Below, in pieces: positions 1 through 10,500 of a stretch of 64,000 nt of DNA. Every line of letters begins with the position of its first letter. Positions within the stretch are counted from its first letter, which is position 1. This DNA is from Mucilaginibacter lacusdianchii (GTDB taxonomy: Bacteria; Bacteroidota; Bacteroidia; Sphingobacteriales; Sphingobacteriaceae). The notes under the pieces were generated by a model that did no database searches, was not told the origin of the DNA, and worked only from the letters and a program-made list of their open reading frames with translations. The stretch lies in the NCBI RefSeq assembly GCF_009770985.1, contig NZ_WSRW01000002.1, forward strand, positions 744,001 to 808,000, in the 5' to 3' direction. Both the position numbers and the translations under genes were made by a program.

Positions 1-251
1 TTTCCTTTACGGTCAAATTCCAGAGCGTATGATGTTACTGCATTATAGCCAAAGTTAGATGTGTTCCAATTTAACGTAGTAATGTTGTTGGCTGCTGTAG
101 CACTGGTTACGGCAAAAGTAGTTGTTGTTGCACTTAATGCAGTGGTACTGCCTGTACCAGCTACTACACGTGTTTCATCCTTTTTACAAGACGAAAAAGC
201 TAACATAACCATGCCGGTTAAGGCAATGATGTAAGTATTTATTTTTTTCAT
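1..251 (-). CDS. SusE-like outer-membrane lipoprotein, N-terminal fragment
   Basis: The start codon is the complement of 249-251 and the frame stays open to the left edge, so only about the first 83 residues are present. The N terminus MKKINTYIIALTGMVMLAF is a signal peptide followed by SSC, a lipobox giving a lipid-anchored Cys, and KKDE. Position directly after susC and susD, plus the lipoprotein signal and the following Thr/Ser/Ala-rich stretch leading into a beta-rich region, fit the SusE/SusF group of surface glycan-binding proteins, which hold starch at the cell surface without cleaving it. The family call rests on context and the start of the domain only; the binding residues lie outside the window. 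Confidence 0.65.
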   Translation of the reverse strand, partial: MKKINTYIIALTGMVMLAFSSCKKDETRVVAGTGSTTALSATTTTFAVTSATAANNITTLNWNTSNFGYNAVTSYALEFDRKG

Positions 252-270
252 TTGTATAACAAGTTTATAG

Positions 271-319
271 TGCCTGCTTGCCCGTTTAAGCCAATAATGA
301 CTTAACTAACAAGCAGGCA
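271..319 (-). promoter_or_regulatory. Intercistronic hairpin between susD and susE
   Basis: Arms TGCCTGCTTG (271-280) and CAAGCAGGCA (310-319) are perfectly complementary over 10 bp, with a further TTAAG/CTTAA pairing inside (286-290 with 301-305). It fills most of the gap between susD and susE. A hairpin here could act as a weak terminator or RNA stabiliser that makes SusC/SusD more abundant than SusE; that role is inference. Confidence 0.5.
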
Positions 320-326
320 TTTCATT

Positions 327-1919
327 TTAATAACCTGGGTTTTGTTTTAAGTTAGCGTTGGCTGCCAAATCGGTTGATGGCAGCGGGTACAAATTGTGGT
401 TAGCATCAGATGCACGTCCGTTTTGTGCGCCCCCTTTCCAAGGCCACAGGTAACTAGCGGTTACAAAACGATCATACCTAATCAAGTCTGTACGGCGCAA
501 ACCTTCCCAGTATAACTCGCGAGCGCGCTCGTCTAAAATAAAATTAAGGTTAATGCTAGTGACTGCACCATTGGCGTTACCATAAGCACGGGCACGTAGT
601 AAATTCACGTATCCTACAGCAGTAGCCATATCACCTGTAGTAGCACCACGCAATACAGCTTCGGCATACGTTAAATACATTTCACCCAAACGAAACAACG
701 GCACATCTATATCTGCAAAAGTGAGGTTGGATGGTGCACCACCGTTAGCTTTTATATTACGGTATTTTGTAATAGCGTAGCCATCAGTAAATGTGCTGAT
801 GTTATTAATTTCCAGATTCTGGCCGCTGGTATAAAACATAGCACGCTTATCGGCAGTGCCGGTTGCATCCGGGAACAAATTAACCAAACTCTTAGTAGTA
901 CGCAAACCAGCCCAGCCACCATCAGCACCACGTGCACCGGCTGGCTCAGAGCCGCCAATTGATGCATGTAGCAAGAAGGTTGTACCACCGTAACCTTGGG
1001 TATGTACACCATCGTAATTGATGGTCAGCAGAAATTCGTTTTTGTTCAGGTTGTTATCTGCAGTCATCAGGTTTTTGTAATTGCTAACTAAGCCATAACC
1101 AGCATCAATAACCTTTTTAGCATAAGTAGCTGCATCATTATAACGCGGAGTACCGGTGTACACATTCGCATTAAGATATAGACGCGACAATAATGCATAA
1201 GCTGCTGCTTTATCGGCGCGACCGTATTCGTTCTGACGTGTATCAACCAAGCTATTATCCAGATCTTTCAGTTCCCTTTCAACATAGGTGAACAAATCTT
1301 TACGGCTGATTTGTTTAGGTGGGGTTGAACCAAGGGCATCAGCTTCAGTCATGAATGGCGGGTTGCCAAACAAATCCATCAATACCCAATATTGATAAGC
1401 TCTTAAAAAGCGGGCTTCAGCACGGTAGCTTTTAATATTGGCAGCATCAGCGCCCGAAAAACCGCGAGATGCAATATTATCATCAGAAGATTGACGAATA
1501 AAGTCATTACATAACGTAATCTGGTAGATTGAACGATAGTACAAACCTTTCAAAAACTGATTGCTTGATGACCAGCTCAGGTTATGAAAATCAGGCAAAC
1601 CGGCATCGCCCCAGGCAATCACAGCCTCGTCTGTAGGCAACTCTTGTGCCTGCCAAAATAAACGGTAAAAATCAGATGTACCCTCATCAATGCCTTGAAT
1701 ATCTTTGGTACCATCATCACCAGCCGGGCCTTTGTTACCGGTAAGTGCATAACTGCCGTATACTTTAGCTAAAGCTTGCTTGTAACCTGCGGCAGTACTG
1801 TAAACTGTTGATGCGGTTACGTCGTTGGTAGGCAACAGGTCCAAATCTTTTTTACAAGATACTGCGCTTACAGCCAGTAAGCCAGCCAACATATATATTT
1901 TAATTGAATTCTTTTTCAT
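327..1919 (-). CDS. susD: SusD/RagB-family starch-binding outer-membrane lipoprotein
   Basis: A 530-residue protein, normal for SusD. It starts with a signal peptide ending AVSC followed by KKDLDLLPTN, the usual lipobox and N-terminal SusD segment. The rest shows the family pattern: an alpha-helical TPR-like first half (FLRAYQYWVLMDLFGNPPF, a strongly conserved SusD block) and a C-terminal part with FRLGEMYLTYAEAVLR and RARELYWEGLRRTDLIRY, both signatures of the family. SusD is a lid on the SusC channel that captures oligosaccharides. It lies 31 bp downstream of susC on the same strand, so the two are almost certainly co-transcribed. The symbol is used in the family sense; the actual glycan is inferred from the neighbouring GH13 enzyme. 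Confidence 0.93.
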   Translation of the reverse strand: MKKNSIKIYMLAGLLAVSAVSCKKDLDLLPTNDVTASTVYSTAAGYKQALAKVYGSYALTGNKGPAGDDGTKDIQGIDEGTSDFYRLFWQAQELPTDEAVIAWGDAGLPDFHNLSWSSSNQFLKGLYYRSIYQITLCNDFIRQSSDDNIASRGFSGADAANIKSYRAEARFLRAYQYWVLMDLFGNPPFMTEADALGSTPPKQISRKDLFTYVERELKDLDNSLVDTRQNEYGRADKAAAYALLSRLYLNANVYTGTPRYNDAATYAKKVIDAGYGLVSNYKNLMTADNNLNKNEFLLTINYDGVHTQGYGGTTFLLHASIGGSEPAGARGADGGWAGLRTTKSLVNLFPDATGTADKRAMFYTSGQNLEINNISTFTDGYAITKYRNIKANGGAPSNLTFADIDVPLFRLGEMYLTYAEAVLRGATTGDMATAVGYVNLLRARAYGNANGAVTSINLNFILDERARELYWEGLRRTDLIRYDRFVTASYLWPWKGGAQNGRASDANHNLYPLPSTDLAANANLKQNPGY

Positions 1920-1950
1920 TTTAATCTTGTATCAGATAAGCAATCAGATG

Positions 1951-4900
1951 TTAGAAATTAAGGTTTAAACCTAATACATAAGTGCGCGGACGTGGATAGA
2001 AGTTATTGTCTATACCGTTGTTGATTTCGGGATCGATGCCTTTGTATTTAGTAATTGTAAATACATTTTGCACGTTACCGCTGATGCGCAGTGTAGCTTT
2101 TTGTTTAAACAAGTTGCCGAAAGTGTAACCGATGTTGATGTTATCCATGCGCAGGAACGAAGCATTCTCTACATAATAATCAGATAAGAAATATTTATCT
2201 GACAACACGTTACCGGTAAAGCCAGTATATAATACATCGGCCGAGCCATTATTCAGGTTTCCAATCGGATTCAAAATATTGCGTTGTGTTGCAGTATTTG
2301 AAATGACGTTGTTATATACGTAGTTACCCAGGTTAGCCCTTGCTGTAAATGCAGCACTCCAGTTTTTGTAATTTACGCTGCTGCTTAAACCTAAGTAAGC
2401 TTTCGGGTCAGCTTGCTTGTAACGGTATAAATCCTGCTCGTTAATTAAGCCATCTCTATTTCTGTCAACAAAAGCGCCTTCAATTGGCTTACCGTTACCA
2501 TCATAAACTTGTTGCAATACATAGAACGATCCGCGTGGATAACCAACAGAATTGATTTGGATGGTATTACCAGTACCTCCGGCAATATCACCTGTTTGGT
2601 TACCGGCAAAGTTCGGATCGGCAGAAATTGTAAGATTGGTGATTTTGTTCTGGTTGTACGTTACGTTAAAGCCTAAGTTCCAGGTTAAGTCTTTAGTACG
2701 TACCGGCTGTGCATTAATACTAAACTCCACACCGTGGTTTTCCATATCACCAACATTGGCAACAATACGGTTACTAAAGTTGGTACCTGCAGGCTGGTTA
2801 ACTAAGCTTAACAAATCTTTGGTTTTTTTATAGTAGTACTCGATAGTACCGCTGATACGACCATTCAGGAAACCATAATCGATACCGATGTTGGTAGTAG
2901 CGGTTTGCTCCCATTTACGGCCTGGATCCAGCGCGCCCGGACGGTACATGGTATAGTAAGTGTCACCGAACTGATATTGCGCTGTATTAGTACTTTGGCT
3001 GTAGAAAGACAGATAGTCGTAATTACCTAAACCTTCTTGCTGACCAGTTATACCGTAACCGGCACGTAATTTCAAGTCAGACAAAAAGCTTACGTTTTTC
3101 AGGAAGCTTTCTTCTTTAACTCTCCACGCTAATGCTGCTGATGGGAATGTTGCAAAGCGGGTGTTAGGATTAAACCTTGATGAACCGTCTGTACGTACAG
3201 TAGCAGTTAATAAATATTTGTCTTTGAATGAATAATTTAAACGGCCGTAGTAAGACAGCAAACGGTTTTGCGGACTATTATATGGAAACTGAGATACGGA
3301 TGTATTTGTGATCAGCACGCCCCCCGCCGAGTAATCAGCAAAAGTGTAATCAGTTGTTTTATAATCATAAAACGCATAACCAGCTACAGCTTCAATTTTG
3401 CTATCAATTGATTTGATATCTTTATTATAGCTCAAGTAAGCCTCAATAGTTCTGTTAGTTTGGGTTTGTTTGTACTGGTTATTGATACCACCTACCGTGT
3501 TACCATTACCTCTTAAAAAGTTTGATGCGGCGTAATCAGGCACAAATATAGTTCCGGTGCCTTTTGATACGTCATAACCTAAGTTCAAGTTAACATGCAA
3601 ATCAGGCAAAAAGTGAACTTTATAGTCTAACTGTAAGTTACCAATGCTGCGATATACTGTGCTTTTGTCAAAACGCTGATCCAACAAGCCAAGTGGGTTA
3701 CGTGGCACTTGCTGTTTTAAACCAGTAGTTGCACTTGGGTCTAGCCATTCGTAGTAACCGCCAAAATTATTATTGCCTGAATAAACAGGTTTGGTAGGGT
3801 CAAACAATACAGCGCTGCTAATAGCACCTTGGTCTGCAAAACGGTTTCTGCTTTCGGCACCTTTCAAATTTAGATTAACTTTCAGGTGATCCTTCAACAA
3901 AGTAGGACTTAAATTTACCGCTAAGCTGGTACGTTTAAGTTCACCGGTTTTCAAAATACCTTCCTGATCTAAGTAACCAGCCGATACACGATACGGTAAT
4001 ACTTTACCTGCAGTACCAGATACGCTAAGGTTGTTATCAGTAGTTTTAGCGGTTTGGTAAATTTCGTTCTGCCAATCGGTATTGGCTGTACCTAATAACG
4101 CTTTTTGAGTAGCATTACCGTAGGTGTTCACATAATTCCGAAACTCATCGGCAGTAAGCACATCAGCCTTTTTGCTGATTTTTGACAGCGAAAATTGTGT
4201 ACTAAAGTTGATTTGAGGTGCTCCGCTCTGACCTTTTTTGGTAGTAATTAAAACTACACCATTTGATGCACGAGAACCGTAAATAGCTGCAGCAGATGCA
4301 TCCTTTAATACCGAGAAAGACTCAATATCGTTAGGGTTAATTAAGCTCAATGGATTTGGAGAACCTGAGATGCTGTTATCACTCAAAGGCACACCATCTA
4401 CTACAATTAATGGGTTGTTTGATGCATTTAATGATGCACCGCCACGAATACGGATAGTACTACCAGAACCTGGTGCACCGCCGTTAGATGTAACCGAAAC
4501 ACCGGCGGCTTTACCAGCAATTAATTGCTCTGGCGTAGTAATTACACCTTTTTGAAAGTCGCGACTGGTAACTGTTGTTACAGCACCAGTTACATCTTTA
4601 CGGGTTTGAGTACCATAACCAATAACAACCACTTCATTTAGTGCTTTGCTTTCGGGCGTTAGTTGAAAATTGGTAGATACTGTTGCGCCCGTAGTAACTG
4701 TAACTGATTTTTTTAAAGCAGTATACCCAACAAATGCTGCGGATACAGTATATGTTCCTAGCCTTACATTATTAATGCGATACACGCCGTTTACATCTGA
4801 AGTGCCACCCTGCGTAGTACCTACAATGCTTACACTTACACCTGGTAAGGTCTCGCCTTTTTCGTCGAGCACTTTACCGGTGATGCTGCCTGTTTGGGCA

Positions 4901-4968
4901 TAAGCCATACTGCTCAGTAAGAACAATACGCAAACAAGCGCAAAATTTTTGAAATAGTTTTTCCTCAT
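1951..4968 (-). CDS. susC: SusC/RagA-family TonB-linked outer-membrane transporter
   Basis: A 1005-residue TonB-dependent porin. After a signal peptide (residues about 1-24, ending AYAQ) comes a carboxypeptidase-D-like beta-sandwich (GSITGKVLDEKGETLPGVSV), then the plug domain with the TonB-box region EVVVIGYGTQTRKDVTGAV, the plug motif IRGGASLNASNNPLIVVDGV, and a long beta-barrel ending in the aromatic C terminus GLNLNF. It imports oligosaccharides bound by SusD across the outer membrane. The length is standard and no STN signalling domain is present, so it is a transporter and not an anti-sigma-linked transducer. It lies between the amylase gene (155 bp upstream) and susD; no good separate promoter was seen in that gap. 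Confidence 0.95.
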   Translation of the reverse strand: MRKNYFKNFALVCVLFLLSSMAYAQTGSITGKVLDEKGETLPGVSVSIVGTTQGGTSDVNGVYRINNVRLGTYTVSAAFVGYTALKKSVTVTTGATVSTNFQLTPESKALNEVVVIGYGTQTRKDVTGAVTTVTSRDFQKGVITTPEQLIAGKAAGVSVTSNGGAPGSGSTIRIRGGASLNASNNPLIVVDGVPLSDNSISGSPNPLSLINPNDIESFSVLKDASAAAIYGSRASNGVVLITTKKGQSGAPQINFSTQFSLSKISKKADVLTADEFRNYVNTYGNATQKALLGTANTDWQNEIYQTAKTTDNNLSVSGTAGKVLPYRVSAGYLDQEGILKTGELKRTSLAVNLSPTLLKDHLKVNLNLKGAESRNRFADQGAISSAVLFDPTKPVYSGNNNFGGYYEWLDPSATTGLKQQVPRNPLGLLDQRFDKSTVYRSIGNLQLDYKVHFLPDLHVNLNLGYDVSKGTGTIFVPDYAASNFLRGNGNTVGGINNQYKQTQTNRTIEAYLSYNKDIKSIDSKIEAVAGYAFYDYKTTDYTFADYSAGGVLITNTSVSQFPYNSPQNRLLSYYGRLNYSFKDKYLLTATVRTDGSSRFNPNTRFATFPSAALAWRVKEESFLKNVSFLSDLKLRAGYGITGQQEGLGNYDYLSFYSQSTNTAQYQFGDTYYTMYRPGALDPGRKWEQTATTNIGIDYGFLNGRISGTIEYYYKKTKDLLSLVNQPAGTNFSNRIVANVGDMENHGVEFSINAQPVRTKDLTWNLGFNVTYNQNKITNLTISADPNFAGNQTGDIAGGTGNTIQINSVGYPRGSFYVLQQVYDGNGKPIEGAFVDRNRDGLINEQDLYRYKQADPKAYLGLSSSVNYKNWSAAFTARANLGNYVYNNVISNTATQRNILNPIGNLNNGSADVLYTGFTGNVLSDKYFLSDYYVENASFLRMDNINIGYTFGNLFKQKATLRISGNVQNVFTITKYKGIDPEINNGIDNNFYPRPRTYVLGLNLNF

Positions 4969-5123
4969 ACAACTTAGTTTGTGCTGTAAAAGCTTAAATG
5001 AATTATGAAATAATTGGATAAAAAAATTAACGGACAGGCAAGCCTATCCCCATGTTGTGTGATTGGTTGGGATTCAGGTAAGGAAGTTCTTGAAGGGTTG
5101 TAAAATTTTGTTCATATTTTGAT

Positions 5124-6974
5124 TTATTTGGTTAATTCTAGTATGTATTCGCCTTTGGCAGGCACAGTCAAATTTTGTGTAATTGACATCTGCTGACCAG
5201 TAATCACATCACGGCCTTGGGTAAAGCCTTTGGTTACATCTATAAAGCGATTCATTTGCACACTACGGTCGGTATTAGTACCATTCAGCATTACCACTAC
5301 GGTTTTACCATCCTTAATGCGGGCGTATACATATACGCCACTGCCGTCTACTACATAGTGAGTCAGTTTACCTTGGGTAACAGCGGCATTGCTTTTACGC
5401 CATTGCAAAAGTTTTTGCATGTAATCCCAAGCTTCGTTTTGCTTAGCGGTTCTGCCGGCGGTTGTAAAAGCATCGGTTTGGTCGCCAGCCCAGCCACCCG
5501 GATAATCGGTACGCACATAGCCATCGCTTTTGGCTTTTTTACCGTCCATCAAAATCTCGGTACCGTAGTAAATTTGCGGAATGCCGCGAGTAGTCAGCAA
5601 AAATGCTAACGCCTGTTTGTAACGGCGCAGATCCGGGTCATCGGCACGGGCAAAGCGGTCCAGATCGTGGTTATCCAAAAAGGTTAAGATGTTGCTTTGA
5701 TCGGCAAACATGAAGTCCTGCGCTATTTCTTCGTATATGCGAAATAGCGGGCTACCCTCGCCTGTTTCATCATTTTTGGTATAATCAAAAGCAGTAGAAG
5801 CAATAAAAGTTAATGGAAAATCCATCACCGTTTTCAGGTATGTATTGCCGGTTTTATTTAAAGCCGAACCTTTTTGCCACCATGCTGATGCAGATGAACG
5901 GCCATACCACGATTCGCCAACAATATTAAATTGCGGATACTCGGCCTGTACCTCTTTACACCAGCGGGCCATAAAATCATAATCAGGATATGGATAAGTA
6001 TCCTGACGGATACCATCAATACGGGAATACTCGATCCACCAGATACTATTTTGAATTAAATATGTAGCCAGATGACGGTTACGCTGGTTCAAATCGGGCA
6101 TTGATTTTACAAACCAGCCGTTAATTAAAATATCTTTATCAATAGGCGCCGCATGCGGGTCCATTAAGGTGTACTTGGCATGGTTGGTTTGCACGTAGTT
6201 ACCGGTATTGTTATTAATCCAGTCTTTTGCCGGCAAATCGTTCATCCAAAAGTGCGAACTGCCGCAATGATTAAATATCATATCCATTACTACCTTCATG
6301 CCCTTACGGTGCATATTGGCAGTTAAACTTTTGAACTGCTGATTGGTGCCAAAACGAGGGTCGATATTATAAAAATCGGTAATAGCGTAACCGTGGTAAG
6401 AGCCACCCGGCATGCGGTTTTCCTGAACGGGGTTTAACCAAACGGTTGTAAAACCCATATTTTTAATATAATCGAGATGCTTCTCGATACCAGCCAAATC
6501 ACCACCATGACGGGCGTTTGGATCCTGACGGTTTACTTGTACGTCCTCTAAAGCATCATTGCTGGCATCGCCGTTAGCAAAACGGTCGGGCGTAATCAGA
6601 TACATTACATCAGCCTGGCTAAAACCGGCAGCACCGTCTTTACTGGTACGGGCCAGTAACGGATAGTTATAAGAAAGCTTTTGCTGACCTTGCTTAAACA
6701 AAAACTTAATTGTGCCTGGTTTAGCGGCAGGTGCAATATTTAAATAAATAAAAAGATAGTTCGGATTATCGGTATGCGCAATCTCTTTAACGGTAACGCC
6801 CGGATAGCTAAATGAAGGTTGGGTTTGGCCAATATTTTTGCCGTATACCATTATTTGCAAGGTGGTATTTTTCATACCCACCCACCAGTTAGCCGGCTCA
6901 ACGCGGGTAATTTCGGCAGCCCATACCTGGGCAATTGTAAATGAACAAATTAAACAAAGTACAAATCTTCTCAT
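5124..6974 (-). CDS. susA: GH13 alpha-amylase / neopullulanase-like enzyme (SusA type)
   Basis: A 616-residue secreted enzyme with a signal peptide (cleavage near VWAAE), an N-terminal beta-sandwich typical of cyclomaltodextrinase/neopullulanase, a catalytic TIM barrel and a C-terminal beta domain. Catalytic residues are visible: nucleophile Asp325 in DGIRQDTYPYPD, acid/base Glu354 in VGESWYG and Asp437 in FLDNHDLDR; MDMIFNHCG is conserved region I. It should hydrolyse alpha-1,4 (possibly also alpha-1,6) glucan links in starch, pullulan or cyclodextrins in the periplasm or at the surface. It is the first gene of the susACDE-ordered cluster, so any promoter should lie upstream of 6974. The exact substrate preference cannot be read from sequence alone. 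Confidence 0.92.
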   Translation of the reverse strand: MRRFVLCLICSFTIAQVWAAEITRVEPANWWVGMKNTTLQIMVYGKNIGQTQPSFSYPGVTVKEIAHTDNPNYLFIYLNIAPAAKPGTIKFLFKQGQQKLSYNYPLLARTSKDGAAGFSQADVMYLITPDRFANGDASNDALEDVQVNRQDPNARHGGDLAGIEKHLDYIKNMGFTTVWLNPVQENRMPGGSYHGYAITDFYNIDPRFGTNQQFKSLTANMHRKGMKVVMDMIFNHCGSSHFWMNDLPAKDWINNNTGNYVQTNHAKYTLMDPHAAPIDKDILINGWFVKSMPDLNQRNRHLATYLIQNSIWWIEYSRIDGIRQDTYPYPDYDFMARWCKEVQAEYPQFNIVGESWYGRSSASAWWQKGSALNKTGNTYLKTVMDFPLTFIASTAFDYTKNDETGEGSPLFRIYEEIAQDFMFADQSNILTFLDNHDLDRFARADDPDLRRYKQALAFLLTTRGIPQIYYGTEILMDGKKAKSDGYVRTDYPGGWAGDQTDAFTTAGRTAKQNEAWDYMQKLLQWRKSNAAVTQGKLTHYVVDGSGVYVYARIKDGKTVVVMLNGTNTDRSVQMNRFIDVTKGFTQGRDVITGQQMSITQNLTVPAKGEYILELTK

Positions 6975-7564
6975 CTGGTCAGTATAGTCTTTACCTTATG
7001 TGGTAATTAATAGTCAACGATAAAATCTCACTCAATCCAGCTTTATAGGATTGGCGTTTGATCCGTTTAAATATCCTTTTATTATAATTGGTTTAATTGG
7101 TATCCTGTCTGGCTTTACAATCGGTTCAAATAATTTTGGAACCAATAAATAATGTTTAGCCTTTAAAGGATGATACAAAGTAAATTCACAAAAACACGAA
7201 CTGCTTCTTCTTTAGTAAAAATTTAAAAAATAATCACATTATTTAAAATTAAAAAACTGACCTACAGTATTTTAGTTTTAAATAGCATCCTAAAAATTTA
7301 AGGCCTTTTTAGTGTTCATTTAATAGATTAAAGTCTATTTGCAGTACATATCAGGTCTCGTTACACAGCATAATCATCCCGAATTAACCCGTTTTTTTTT
7401 AACACATCATTTATACGATATGGTATGCTAAAAAAGTATAATACGTTGGATTTATTTTACGCTTACTGACAAGGAAATGTTATTGCTTTCATTTATTTTC
7501 TAATTCACCTATTGTAATCTCAATAACCACTATTTAACTTTCGCCATATTTATTACTCATCAAT
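6975..7564. other. Divergent intergenic region between susA and the macroglobulin gene
   Basis: This 590-bp AT-rich stretch has no convincing ORF. The plus side ends in a promoter for the macroglobulin gene. The minus side should hold the promoter of the sus operon, but no exact TAnnTTTG match was found there; the nearest is TATCGTTG (complement of 7015-7022), without a TTG at the right distance. A weak short dyad (GGTTC/GAACC around 7124-7143) is present, with no firm interpretation. Confidence 0.5.
7512..7542 (+). promoter_or_regulatory. Promoter of the alpha-2-macroglobulin/pbpC operon
   Basis: TTG (7512-7514), a 20-bp spacer and TAACTTTC (7535-7542) match the Bacteroidota promoter pattern at all but the last base. 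Transcription would begin near 7548, giving a leader of about 17 nt before the ATG at 7565. Confidence 0.5.
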
Positions 7565-10500
7565 ATGAGCCCTACCTTTTCCTTGTCGCCGCTTGCCAAA
7601 CGTGCAGCGGTTATTGCTTTGGCTATCCTTGCTATAGCATTTAGCCTTTTTTTAATTTTTAGGAACAAACACAAAAACACGGTAAATCCAGAATTCAGTA
7701 AGTACATCGAATCTTACACAGCCGGTATTATTTCACGGCATAGTAGCATTCGTATAAAACTGGCCAATCAGGTACAAACCAGTCATGCTAAAAACGAACC
7801 GGTGAAAGATGGGTTGTTCGATTTCTCGCCGTCGATAAAAGGCAAAGCTTATTGGGTAGATGCCCAAACCATCGAGTTTAAGCCCGACCAGGAACTAGAG
7901 CCCGAAAAAGCATATGACGTAGATTTTGATTTGGACGAGATTACCGACGTACCAAGCGATTTTGAACATTTCAAATTCAGCTTTGAAACCCTACGTCCCG
8001 ATTTTATAGTAACCTATAACGGTTTACAATCTGCCACGAATACATCTTTAGACAAGATGAAGTTTACAGGCGTCATTCAAACGGCAGACGGCGAAGATGA
8101 AGCAAAAATTGAAAAGCTGATTTCGGTGAAATACCCGTCAGCCACCCCTATCACCTGGCAGCACAATGATCTGACACGCACACACGAGTTCACCATCAAC
8201 AATATAAAACGCCCCAATGGTGCAGGCGCTACTCTGCAAGTTGCATATGATGGCAAGCCGCTGAATATTTCAGATAAAATTAACAGCACCGATATAGAAA
8301 TCCCAGCCGTTGGCGATTTTAAGGTGCTGGGTATACGCGCCGTGCAAGACCAGGAACAGTACGTGTTGGTGCAGTTATCCAACCCCATTATGGTGGGTCA
8401 GGAGTTAAACGGATTAACCGGTATCAGCAACCAGGCTGATCCTGCCTATACTATCGACGGTAGCACCATTAAAGTTTATGCGCCCGAGCGTTTGGAAGGT
8501 AACTACACGGCCTTTGTAAATGAAGGTATAGAAGATATTACGCATAAAAAGATTACCAAGGCTTTTACTGGCAACGTATTTTTTGAAAACAGGCAACCAT
8601 CGGTTGAAATTCCGGGCAAAGGTGTTATTCTGCCAGACTCCGGCAGACTCATGATGCCGTTTGAGGCCGTGAACTTGAAAGCAGTTGACGTAAGCATTAT
8701 AAAAATTTACGAAAACAATGTACCGCAATACTTTCAAAGTAACGGTTTTGAAGGTGCACAGGAACTACGGCAGGTAGGCAAACCGGTTATCGAAAAAACC
8801 ATCCGCTTGGATGCTGACCAAGGTTTAAATCTGAACAAGAAAAACCGCTTCATGTTGGATATTGACCACCTGATGCGTACCGAACCAGGTGCTATATACC
8901 GGGTAATTATAGGTTTCCGTAAAGAATACTCGGTATACAATTGTAATGCAGGCAAAGCAGCCAGCCAGGCAAATGAAGATGATGAAGGAGACGGCGATTA
9001 CTCGAGCAGCGGCGGCGGCGATGTGCATGATGAAGACGACGATTTTTGGCAGCGTTATGATAACTATTACCCCGAAGGTTATAATTGGGATGAGCGTAAT
9101 GACCCTTGCAGCCAATCGTACTACAACAAGCAGCGTTGGGCCACACGGAATATCATTGCCTCAAACATTGGGCTTATAGCAAAGCGTGGTACCGATAACA
9201 GCATGCTGATAGCTGTTACCAATATTTTGGATGCTCAGCCGATGCCTAATGTAACGCTGGAGTTTTTGGATTATCAAAAACAAGTGATTTTTAAAACCAC
9301 ATCCGACGGCGATGGCTTGGCTAAGTTTGACCTGAAACGCAAGCCTTATTTATTGGTGGCCAAAAATGGCGATGAACGCGGCTACCTGAAGTTGGACGAT
9401 GGCAGCAGCTTGCCTCTTTCGCGTTTTAATGTAGGCGGAGAACAAGTGCAGCAGGGTTTAAAAGGCTTCTTATACGGCGAACGCGGCGTATGGCGCCCCG
9501 GCGATTCCATATTTGTATCCTTTATTCTGGAAGATAAACAGAAAACCTTACCGCCAGATCATCCGGTGGAATTTGAGCTGTACAACCCGCTAGGGCAGTT
9601 GTACAAACGCATAACCAGAACAAGCTCTGTTGATGGCTTTTACAGTTTCCATACCGCTACGGCAACTTCCTCCCCTACCGGCAACTGGACCGCCAAGGTC
9701 AAAGTGGGTGGCGCCTTGTTCGAAAAGAACATCAAGGTAGAAACCATCATGCCTAACCGCCTCAAGCTCGATCTGTCTTTCGGTGGGCAGCAGCAGTTGG
9801 TTAAAGGCAGCAGTACGCAGGGTAACTTAAATGCCCGCTGGCTATTCGGCGGCATTGCCCAAAACCTGAAAGCTAAAGTAGATGCATTTGTATCGGCACA
9901 AAAAACTGCCTTTAAACATTTTGAGGATTACGAGTTTGACGATCCGACACTTGCCTTCAGTACCGAAACGCAAACGGTTTTTGACGGCAAGTTGGATGAA
10001 AATGGCAACGCGCCGGTTAACGCCGACATTAACATTGAAAAACAGGCTCCCGGCCAGCTGCGGGCCAATTTTGTGGTAAAAGTATTTGAACCCGGCGGTA
10101 ACTTTAGCATACAGCAGGTTACGCTGCCTTACAACTTATACAACGGGTATGTAGGCATCAAAACGCCAAAAGGCAGTGCTGTAAATGATATGCTGACAAC
10201 GGGTACCAACCACGTAATTGACATTGCCGATGTAAACGCTCAAGGCCAATTATTAGGTGGCGTGCGTGATGTGCAAGTTGAATTATACAAACTGCAATGG
10301 CGCTGGTGGTGGGACGAAACCGGTGATGAGCTTAGTAATTTCACCCAAGACCAGTATAATAAACTGGTTAAAACAGAAAGCGTAAGGCTAACCAACGGCC
10401 GCGGCAAATGGAACCTGAATGTAGATTCGGACGCATGGGGCCGCTACCTTATCCGCGTTAAAGACGCACAAACAGGGCACTCAACCGGTAAAACCGTTTA

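Noticed and set aside
8946..9179. Short ORFs in several frames across the acidic linker of the macroglobulin
   Set aside because: They are by-products of the repetitive Asp/Glu/Gly codons in the real gene.
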